From the NCBI GenBank assembly GCA_031273515.1, contig JAISRU010000246.1, positions 1-7,267 of the forward strand: a stretch of 7,267 bases of DNA. The letters run 5' to 3'. Positions within the stretch are counted from its first letter, which is position 1. Every line of letters begins with the position of its first letter. This DNA is from Bacteroidales bacterium (GTDB lineage: Bacteria > Bacteroidota > Bacteroidia > Bacteroidales > WCHB1-69). The notes under the pieces are model-generated. The model saw only the letters and a program-made list of their open reading frames with translations, searched no databases and was not told where the DNA came from. A program made the position numbers and the translations under genes. Shown here piece by piece: positions 1 to 4,047 of the stretch.

Positions 1-175
1 GGCACACCGACATACATCTCCACCAGTTCCAATGCGATTCACACAGCCGGAGTGGATTCACGACTTTGTAGCCCGCGTCTTTGAGTTCGCACTCGCACAG
101 GTAGAATTTATACCATACATCTGCCGTGTGTTCTCCTGTTATTTTGCCTGCTATATACACTCTCTTTGTTTTCAT
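1..175 (-). CDS. DUF4406-like protein, N-terminal part (runs off left edge)
   Basis: The first 58 codons are visible; the rest lies beyond position 1. The protein opens with a short beta strand and glycine loop (VYIAGKITG, residues 6-14), then a helix with a CECEL stretch (27-31) and GYKVVNP (35-41). This is the pattern of DUF4406 and the nucleoside 2-deoxyribosyltransferase-like fold: a start of the form YI(S/A)GPITG, a helix, then G-Y-V-(I/V)-NP, and a Trp-rich segment (WNWW, 49-52) where relatives have W..YMR. Relatives bind nucleotides or nucleosides, and many are phage genes of unknown substrate. The ATG at 175 overlaps the stop of the upstream gene as ATGA, which fixes the start and suggests coupled translation. 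The catalytic residues expected further along cannot be checked here. The family call is fairly secure, the biochemical role is not. Confidence 0.75.
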   Translation of the reverse strand, partial: MKTKRVYIAGKITGEHTADVWYKFYLCECELKDAGYKVVNPLRLCESHWNWWRCMSVC

Positions 176-357
176 TCCGTCAGTTTGTTTATCAATTGTA
201 CCGAATAGTCGAACTCATCCCTCAGTGCGAGAACATACCTGTGCCGAGTTGCTTCCACATAGGAATAGACTGTCCTGTCTTTTGTTTCCACATGGTAGCC
301 TTTCTTACGTAGAATGTAATGCAGCCGATAACGTTTCCTGTTCTGTTTTGCTGTCAT
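172..357 (-). CDS. Small basic protein of unknown function
   Basis: This 61-residue protein is not recognised. It is strongly basic in its first half (many Lys, Arg and His in residues 4-26) and has no signal peptide or membrane segment. The N-terminal half looks able to form a short helix followed by beta strands (YRLHYILRKKGYHVE, residues 10-24), and the last third is more acidic and likely helical. Both ends are fixed by ATGA overlaps: its ATG at 357 overlaps the methyltransferase stop, and its stop at 172-174 overlaps the ATG of the DUF4406 gene. That packing is the main evidence that it is real. A nucleic-acid-binding accessory protein is possible from the charge alone, but this is only a guess. 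Confidence 0.7.
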   Translation of the reverse strand: MTAKQNRKRYRLHYILRKKGYHVETKDRTVYSYVEATRHRYVLALRDEFDYSVQLINKLTE

Positions 358-1088
358 GGTATTTGTTTGTTTTGTTCTATACTGTTAAAAATTATACGGG
401 CTATCTCTGGCACTACGGCGTTTCCATACGCTCCGATTTCATTCTTAACCAATTTTCCGGGTATCCCATCATCCTCCTGCAAAAACTCGCCGTAATTTTC
501 AAGCCATAACAACCAGCCATTTGCTCTGCTAAATTCCCGTTGGGATGCCTCGTGTATCGCTTTTTCAATGCTTCGAGCGAAAATCCGTATCTTATCGAAT
601 CCGAAAACGTCGGTGTTATAAACAATTCCGAATATACGTTCCCTTTTGTGAGGAAACCCGATCCACGAAGCGCATACAGTACACCATTGTGAACTAAACC
701 CGATTTGGGAATATGCGGATACAATGACAGGCAAATATTTTCTGATTCTTGCGACATTTTCCCAAACAACGTATCTTGGTCGAATTTCATCAACGGCTCG
801 TAACATCTCAAAAAACAATCCGCTTTTTTCTGCATATATCCCTTTTTTATAGCCTGCAATTGAGATGTCCTGACAGGGGAACCCTCCGGAAATAACGTCA
901 ATTGTGCCTTTGTGTCCTGTAAAATCCGTCTCTTTGATGTCCTCATACAATATACTTTCAGGGAAATTATATTTAAGTACTTTCCTGCAAAACTCGTTAT
1001 TTTCGCATTGAAATACGTTTCTCCATCCGCACCATTGCGCAGCTAAATCAAAACCTCCAATTCCCGAAAACAAACTTCCGTGTGTCAT
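354..1088 (-). CDS. DNA (cytosine-5-)-methyltransferase
   Basis: This 244-residue enzyme would transfer a methyl group from S-adenosylmethionine to C5 of cytosine in DNA. The hallmark motifs are in order: motif I SAM loop GSLFSGIGGFD (residues 4-14), motif IV with catalytic Cys72 in GGFPCQDIS (68-76), motif VI WENVARI (109-115), motif VIII HKRERIFGIVY (147-157), and motif X GAYGNAVVPEIA (219-230). All key residues are present, so it looks active. It is short: only about 60 residues separate motifs VIII and X, where the target-recognition domain lies, so its target is probably short; the specificity cannot be read from sequence. No restriction endonuclease gene is visible, so it is probably an orphan phage enzyme that protects or marks phage DNA. 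The ATG at 1088 overlaps the preceding stop (ATGA). A second open frame is nested inside it (946-413). Confidence 0.95.
   Translation of the reverse strand: MTHGSLFSGIGGFDLAAQWCGWRNVFQCENNEFCRKVLKYNFPESILYEDIKETDFTGHKGTIDVISGGFPCQDISIAGYKKGIYAEKSGLFFEMLRAVDEIRPRYVVWENVARIRKYLPVIVSAYSQIGFSSQWCTVCASWIGFPHKRERIFGIVYNTDVFGFDKIRIFARSIEKAIHEASQREFSRANGWLLWLENYGEFLQEDDGIPGKLVKNEIGAYGNAVVPEIARIIFNSIEQNKQIP
413..946 (-). CDS. Candidate overlapping gene nested in the methyltransferase (+1 frame)
   Basis: This frame encodes 177 residues entirely inside the methyltransferase gene, read one base later. Its product is not random-looking. It has LTLFPEGSPVRTS (residues 16-28), PKSGLVHNGVLYAL (80-93), FITPTFSDS (109-117), RHPNGNLAEQ (133-142) and MMGYPENWL (159-167). 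From memory, phage genomes contain a family of unassigned proteins with LFPEDSP near the start, then P(R/K)SGM.RNG.LY, LLPTPTASD, and a C-terminal MMG(F/Y)P.GW; this frame matches that pattern in order and spacing. Some motifs are the +1 reading of conserved methyltransferase motifs: LFPEGSPV of motif IV, ITPT of motif VIII, MMGYPENW of EDDGIPGKL. Resemblance could therefore be a by-product. Start options are ATG at 946 or TTG at 901, the latter placing LFPEGSP right at the start as in relatives. Function is unknown. Confidence 0.45.
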   Translation of the reverse strand: MRTSKRRILQDTKAQLTLFPEGSPVRTSQLQAIKKGYMQKKADCFLRCYEPLMKFDQDTLFGKMSQESENICLSLYPHIPKSGLVHNGVLYALRGSGFLTKGNVYSELFITPTFSDSIRYGFSLEALKKRYTRHPNGNLAEQMAGCYGLKITASFCRRMMGYPENWLRMKSERMETP

Positions 1089-1384
1089 GACTTTATGTCT
1101 TTACCCTTCAATAATGAAGACGAAATTGCTATACAATCAGCCTTAATCACTTCCCGTCTTACAATCCATGTTCCGACAGTCATATCAGGAACTTGTTTTT
1201 CCAGATCTGTTTGATAAGTCATGCGTGCGTTTTCTATCGCCTGTTCCATGTCGTCATTATCATTTTCACGAACAACAGCGAACGTCATATAAACCCTTTG
1301 CGATTTCACGTACTCGCCTTTAGCCTGACCTCCTATTTTCACAAGGTGGATTTCCTGTTTTCTAATTCTCTTTTCTTTACTCAT
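1085..1384 (-). CDS. Small protein of unknown function (99 aa)
   Basis: The family is not recognised. The chosen start is the ATG at 1384, giving 99 residues beginning MSKEKRIRKQE. A TTG two codons upstream (1390) lies inside the heptamer repeat and is less likely. The protein has a basic N-terminus, a central beta-like stretch (VYMTFAVVREND), an acidic helix (DMEQAIENAR) and a C-terminal beta or small-residue segment; there are no Cys pairs, signal peptide or membrane segment. Its stop at 1085-1087 overlaps the methyltransferase ATG as ATGA, so the two are probably translated together. It may assist the methyltransferase or be an unrelated early phage protein; the sequence does not decide. 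Confidence 0.75.
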   Translation of the reverse strand: MSKEKRIRKQEIHLVKIGGQAKGEYVKSQRVYMTFAVVRENDNDDMEQAIENARMTYQTDLEKQVPDMTVGTWIVRREVIKADCIAISSSLLKGKDIKS

Positions 1385-1385
1385 T

Positions 1386-1413
1386 GTCAATTATCAATTG
1401 TCAATTATCAATT
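1386..1413 (-). repeat. AATTGAY heptamer array (4 units) at a gene junction
   Basis: Read on the minus strand there are four perfect heptamers in the order AATTGAT, AATTGAC, AATTGAT, AATTGAC. The stop codon TGA (1403-1401) and last codons of the upstream gene lie inside the array, and the next four bases, AATG, hold the ATG of the downstream gene at 1384. The same array type recurs at 2475-2509 and 2736-2763, with variants at 2399-2419 and 2316-2350. Confidence 0.9.
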
Positions 1414-1580
1414 CTTTTATGTTTTTCTACCTCTTTGTAATAGGCTTCTTTTAGTTTATAGTCCGGTGTTTTGCCTGCACGACGAAAAACCTTCTCTACT
1501 TGTTTCCAGAAGACGTCTGCAAGATAAGCATCCCCGCCTGTAACCTCCAAAATTTCCTGTATCTCTTTTTCGTCTGTCAT
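1401..1580 (-). CDS. Small helical protein of unknown function (59 aa)
   Basis: The family is not recognised. The start is placed at the ATG at 1580 (MTDEKEIQEI); a GTG one codon upstream at 1583 is the only other near start. The 59-residue product is rich in Glu and Lys and probably helical throughout, with no Cys pairs or membrane segment. It follows the DUF3164 stop by about ten bases. Its last three codons (Ile-Asp-Asn) and its stop are made of the heptamer repeat array, so the repeat appears to have replaced or trimmed the original C-terminus. It is probably a genuine small early gene because it fills the gap between two well-supported genes in the same direction. Confidence 0.65.
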   Translation of the reverse strand: MTDEKEIQEILEVTGGDAYLADVFWKQVEKVFRRAGKTPDYKLKEAYYKEVEKHKRIDN

Positions 1581-1590
1581 CACCGATGGG

Positions 1591-2247
1591 TTAAGCGTTA
1601 GACATGGATAAATTCAACCATACTTCCTGACCGTTTGCGTCTTTGTATTTAGCTTTTACAAAGGTGGTCGTTTTGCGCGGCTGGTATGCCGACTGTATCT
1701 CCGACACTGCCTCTATCAGCGATGCGTCCCCTATTTTGGCGGCTCTGTTTGAGAGTTCTATAACGCGGTTTGCTTTCAGCAGTCCGTCTTTATTGGGTTT
1801 GAGCAAGTCTTTTATCATTTCAACCAATTCTTTGTTGCCGTCGTTCATTTTCGACATAAGCCATTTATTCACCCTGTCAATACCCGATGCTGCCATGTCG
1901 GCGTCCCATCCATCTATGACGTTATGACCCAGAATAATTGTTTTTTTACAATCAGCAGAAGATATACTGTGCGACTGCTGACGTTCCATTGCATCGTCGC
2001 TCATTCCGTAGGCTTCTTTTTTCAACGATAGCAAAACCTCTACTTCGCTAAACACCTCTTGTTTTACCTCTTTGAGCGTATCCTCTACGCCTCGCAGCTT
2101 GTCGAAATACACATTCACAAACTCGTCCGACATGTCTTTAAACATCTCCTTTTGTTCCTGTTGTTTTTTCTTTTTCTCTCTTTGTTCCTGTTCTAATTGT
2201 TCCAATAATTTTGCCTTTTGTTCCGGCGTTAATTCGTTTAAGTCCAT
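1591..2247 (-). CDS. DUF3164 family protein (Mu-like phage early protein)
   Basis: This 218-residue protein begins with a highly charged Glu/Lys/Gln coiled-coil-like segment (residues 5-36, including a KKKKQQEQKE run). A helical region follows (41-80), then a middle part with IILGHNVIDGW (105-114), a helix around LVEMIKDLL (141-149), and the most diagnostic part: KDGLLKANRVIELSNRAAKI (153-172) and a C-terminal beta segment ending in NGQEVWLNLSM. The combination of ..N..R...L, a pair of helices, a YQPRKTTTFVK strand and a terminal W..L.L matches what I know of DUF3164, a family found almost only in Mu-like phages next to GemA. Its molecular role is unknown. A repeat-rich, non-coding 261-bp leader separates it from the gene upstream. 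The ATG at 2247 has an A-rich upstream, no Shine-Dalgarno. Confidence 0.85.
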   Translation of the reverse strand: MDLNELTPEQKAKLLEQLEQEQREKKKKQQEQKEMFKDMSDEFVNVYFDKLRGVEDTLKEVKQEVFSEVEVLLSLKKEAYGMSDDAMERQQSHSISSADCKKTIILGHNVIDGWDADMAASGIDRVNKWLMSKMNDGNKELVEMIKDLLKPNKDGLLKANRVIELSNRAAKIGDASLIEAVSEIQSAYQPRKTTTFVKAKYKDANGQEVWLNLSMSNA

Positions 2248-2270
2248 TTTCTACGATTTTTAAAATTTGC

Positions 2271-2309
2271 TCCCGCCGGAGAATCGAACTCCGGAATAAC
2301 CATTCGGGA
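2271..2309 (-). other. Hairpin resembling the T-arm plus acceptor half of a tRNA
   Basis: On the minus strand the outer stem TCCCG (2309-2305) pairs with CGGGA (2275-2271). A 10-base bulge follows the 5' arm. The inner stem CCGGAG (2294-2289) pairs with CTCCGG (2281-2276) around the 7-base loop TTCGATT (2288-2282). The two stems stack directly on the 3' side, and the loop matches the tRNA T-loop consensus TTCRANN. No D arm or anticodon arm is present, so it is not a functional elongator tRNA. It ends about 24 bases before the DUF3164 ATG and may be a cis-acting RNA element, a tRNA remnant or chance. Confidence 0.55.
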
Positions 2310-2315
2310 TTGCCA

Positions 2316-2350
2316 ACTAATTGCCAATTAACTATTGACAATTAATGATT
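2316..2350 (-). repeat. Degenerate heptamer array
   Basis: Five units keep the same 7-base register on the minus strand but have diverged: AATCATT, AATTGTC, AATAGTT, AATTGGC, AATTAGT. It appears to be a decayed copy of the perfect AATTGAY arrays elsewhere in the window and lies directly upstream of the tRNA-like hairpin. Confidence 0.6.
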
Positions 2351-2398
2351 GAAAAAAATCTGAATCAAAGAATATCTTTTATCGCCCGCAGGCTCATT

Positions 2399-2419
2399 TT
2401 CAATTTTCAATTTCCAATT
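2399..2419 (-). repeat. Heptamer array, AATTGAA variant (3 units)
   Basis: Three units are read on the minus strand: AATTGGA, AATTGAA, AATTGAA. As at 1386-1413, the next bases are AATGAG, placing an ATG (2397) directly after the array, here opening only a 10-codon frame. It follows immediately after the CACAGAG repeat. Confidence 0.7.
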
Positions 2420-2454
2420 CTCTGTGTTCTCTGTATCTTCTCTGTGCACTCTGT
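2420..2454 (-). repeat. Direct repeat of ACAGAG (4 copies, spacing 9, 11, 9)
   Basis: On the minus strand the hexamer ACAGAG occurs four times; on the plus strand these are CTCTGT at 2420, 2429, 2440 and 2449. Three copies extend to CACAGAG. The alternating 9, 11, 9 spacing puts pairs about one helical turn apart. I recall similar strings in intergenic regions of other Bacteroidetes and unrelated bacteria, but could not check this. Confidence 0.7.
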
Positions 2455-2474
2455 GTAACTTTCTTCTTCCGCAT

Positions 2475-2509
2475 GGCAATTATCAATTGTCAATTATCAA
2501 TTATCAATT
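2475..2509 (-). repeat. AATTGAY heptamer array (5 units) after the Cys-rich gene
   Basis: On the minus strand the units are AATTGAT, AATTGAT, AATTGAC, AATTGAT and AATTGCC. The stop TGA of the Cys-rich gene (2511-2509) ends on the first base of the array, and an ATG (2474) follows directly after the last unit, opening a 24-codon frame that ends in the next repeat block. Confidence 0.9.
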
Positions 2510-2724
2510 CAAAGGTACACCTGTACTGCATAGTATCCTGTTTCTTCCCAGTCTTCGCAGCTATTGTTATGACCTACCCGTCTGTGTTTTTTCAGACACC
2601 GGTAAATGTATTTCCTGTGGCTTTCGTTTTCCCTGTCCGGATTTTTCAGCTTCCAGCAATATCTGCAATGACTGCATATTTCTTTTATTTCCTTTGTGTC
2701 GCTTTTCCTTTCTCTGAATGGCAT
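2509..2724 (-). CDS. Cys-rich, probably zinc-binding mini-protein
   Basis: This 71-residue protein has a compact set of possible metal ligands: Cys17, Cys20 and Cys23 (CSHCRYC), Cys43 and Cys56, with a His-rich middle. The layout C..C..C, a YRC, then N.SC.DW near the end is the arrangement seen in small phage zinc-ribbon or treble-clef-like proteins, although no exact family is claimed. The N-terminus is charged (MPFRERKSDTKEIKE) and there is no export signal, so it is presumably cytoplasmic and may bind nucleic acid or protein. It is isolated from both neighbours by heptamer repeat arrays: one between the GemA-like gene and its ATG at 2724, one directly after its stop. That suggests it is a module inserted or exchanged in the operon. 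Confidence 0.65.
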   Translation of the reverse strand: MPFRERKSDTKEIKEICSHCRYCWKLKNPDRENESHRKYIYRCLKKHRRVGHNNSCEDWEETGYYAVQVYL

Positions 2725-2728
2725 GACT

Positions 2729-2763
2729 AAAAATTATCAATTATCAATTGTCAATTATCAATT
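2729..2763 (-). repeat. AATTGAY heptamer array (4 units plus one decayed) at a gene junction
   Basis: On the minus strand the units are AATTGAT, AATTGAC, AATTGAT, AATTGAT and the decayed AATTTTT. The TGA stop of the GemA-like gene (2760-2758) lies inside the first unit. The ATG of the Cys-rich gene (2724) follows the last unit after four bases. Confidence 0.9.
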
Positions 2764-3237
2764 GTTTGAAAACCTCAATTCCGCTTCCTTATTCATCGAC
2801 AGCTGTGCTTCCTGTTTGCGGCAAAATTCCGCATACAGACGCTGCAAATCGACTTCCGTAAGGTCGTTGATGTTCCCGACCCCGCCCGCCTTGCGGATTA
2901 TCCCAAGCACGTATTTCATCGACGGACATTTGTTCTGCAATTCCATCCAACGAAATACCGCTTTGATAACTCCTTTGCGTTTTTTGTCCATCTCCGCCGT
3001 GTAATGACTTTTAAGATTTTTCGGCTTCTGCATTAGTTCGGTCAGGTATTTGATTATGTGCATCGCGTCGATGAACTGCAATTCGCTCATCCTGCTTGCT
3101 CTGCCTTCCGTCCACCCCGGAAGCATCTCATTGAAAACATCGTGCGTAATATTTACCTGTTTCATCAAAAAAAACAGACGTTTGCGCTGTCCTTCCGACA
3201 TCGGATTCAGTACCTTATTCTTTTTTGTCTCTTTCAT
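2758..3237 (-). CDS. GemA/gp16-like protein (DUF1018)
   Basis: This 159-residue protein matches the Mu gp16/GemA (DUF1018) pattern. An N-terminal block contains GQRKRLFFLMKQVNITHDVFNEML (residues 16-39), equivalent to the K.....A..LGL.DD.YR.ML opening of the family. Then come SRMSELQFIDAMHIIKYL (48-65) and a second helical block with KAVFRWMEL (91-99) and INDLTEVDLQRLYAEF (123-138). In Mu, GemA modulates host gene expression and DNA relaxation; the role in Bacteroidales is not established. The ATG at 3237 overlaps the membrane-protein gene by 23 bp and has an A-rich upstream; an internal ATG at 3201 (Met13) would leave a 13-bp gap and is a possible alternative. The last codons run into a heptamer array that supplies the stop. 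Confidence 0.8.
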   Translation of the reverse strand: MKETKKNKVLNPMSEGQRKRLFFLMKQVNITHDVFNEMLPGWTEGRASRMSELQFIDAMHIIKYLTELMQKPKNLKSHYTAEMDKKRKGVIKAVFRWMELQNKCPSMKYVLGIIRKAGGVGNINDLTEVDLQRLYAEFCRKQEAQLSMNKEAELRFSNN

Positions 3238-3445
3238 GTCTATACTCTTTTATGTCCTTATAAAATTCCGTTATAGTCAAATACGACAACACGCCAAATA
3301 AAACCGACAATACGACGTAAAAGCATATTCGTGTCGGCAGTTCTGTCAGTGTAGCGCTGTATGCGCATCCTGTAGCGGCGACCGTAAATGTCGCCGCAAA
3401 GAATGCATTCAATATGAGAGAAAGTATCGTTTCAAACTTATTCAT
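3215..3445 (-). CDS. Small two-span membrane protein
   Basis: The ATG at 3445 is chosen because it overlaps the preceding stop as ATGA; a TTG two codons upstream is not needed. The 76-residue product has two hydrophobic segments: residues about 7-28 (ILSLILNAFFAATFTVAA) and about 39-57 (RICFYVVLSVLFGVL). They are joined by a short loop, and the tail is highly charged (YKDIKEYRHERDKKE, 62-76). The positive-rich tail probably stays in the cytoplasm, which would put both ends inside. The family is not recognised. Holins and superinfection-exclusion proteins share this shape, but a holin would be unexpected among early transposition genes, so an inner-membrane exclusion or host-takeover protein is a more natural guess. 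Confidence 0.7.
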   Translation of the reverse strand: MNKFETILSLILNAFFAATFTVAATGCAYSATLTELPTRICFYVVLSVLFGVLSYLTITEFYKDIKEYRHERDKKE

Positions 3446-4047
3446 AGCCAATTTTTTTTTGTCAGTTCATCGTTTAAATCCATGTGTTGACCGCCTCCGT
3501 AACGACTTACAGGAAACATCCGAAAGCCTTCCACCCTGCATATCACATTCGATAATTTCATGATATCCTTTGCTATATTGCCCTTCGGATGCTTCCCTTC
3601 CACATGCGACACATAAATAAACAGCTTGTTTTTAAACGCACTGCGCATAAACAGATACTCCTTGTATTGCAGTCCCCAAAACTGTAGCGTGTCTATAATG
3701 ATTATCTTCGGACTGCGCTGTTTTTTCAGTCTTTCAATCAGTTCTTCGATAGGTTCATTATCGCAAATCAGCATTTTACGGTTTACCTCTATCAGATTGT
3801 TGCGCTTGATCGCCTCCTGAAAACTTATCGAGCGTCCCTCTTCCACTGCGTTATAAAGTACTTTCCCGAAGCGGGTCAGGTATTTGGCAAGTTTCATGGT
3901 AAAGTCTGTCTTTCCGTTCTTTGTCTCTCCGTAGACAATCCACGTCCCTTTGAGCTCCGGACAACCGAACGCTTCCTTCCAGACGCCCTCAAACTCTGCC
4001 GTCCGCAATTTCGTATTCAACACATTCTGTACTGTCAGAGCCCTCAT
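3442..4047 (-). CDS. Second P-loop ATPase (RecA/DnaB-like fold)
   Basis: This 201-residue protein has a clear Walker A, GETKNGKT (residues 40-47), preceded by a strand (GTWIVY) and followed by a helix. A strand with a downstream acidic pair (VLYNAVEEG, 63-71) resembles the RecA-fold Glu region. The Walker B is a hydrophobic strand ending in Asp (KIIIIDTLQF, 114-123), followed by a strand IYVSHVEGK (144-152) at the sensor position. The C-terminal part (DIMKLSNVICRVEGFR, 161-176, then a Gly-rich SRYGGGQ) resembles the end of DnaB/RadA-type cores. It lacks AAA+ features. It directly follows the MuB-like gene with an ATGA overlap at 4047. It may work with the MuB-like ATPase in target handling or in replication recruitment; this is inferred from position only. 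Confidence 0.8.
   Translation of the reverse strand: MRALTVQNVLNTKLRTAEFEGVWKEAFGCPELKGTWIVYGETKNGKTDFTMKLAKYLTRFGKVLYNAVEEGRSISFQEAIKRNNLIEVNRKMLICDNEPIEELIERLKKQRSPKIIIIDTLQFWGLQYKEYLFMRSAFKNKLFIYVSHVEGKHPKGNIAKDIMKLSNVICRVEGFRMFPVSRYGGGQHMDLNDELTKKNWL

Noticed and set aside
1193..1543. Plus-strand frame of 116 codons across the junction of two small minus-strand genes
   Set aside because: It is antisense to two packed genes and crosses the heptamer array; the hydrophobic, Cys/Phe-rich product looks like a shadow.
2138..2341. Minus-strand frame of 67 codons covering the non-coding leader and the start of the DUF3164 gene
   Set aside because: It reads through the degenerate heptamers and the tRNA-like hairpin and then the charged N-terminus of DUF3164 in another frame; the low-complexity product has no family features.
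2271..2358. A complete tRNA gene on the minus strand
   Set aside because: Only the T-arm/acceptor half is present. No matching D arm, anticodon arm or 7-bp acceptor partner at the right distance was found.
2365..2474. Two mini-frames after repeat arrays (24 codons from ATG 2474, 10 codons from ATG 2397)
   Set aside because: They consist largely of repeat sequence and stop inside or just after it. They could be leader peptides, but nothing beyond the ATG placement supports translation.
1386..2763. CRISPR array made of the AATTGAY repeats
   Set aside because: The units are 7 bases long and directly tandem without unique spacers, and there are no cas genes.
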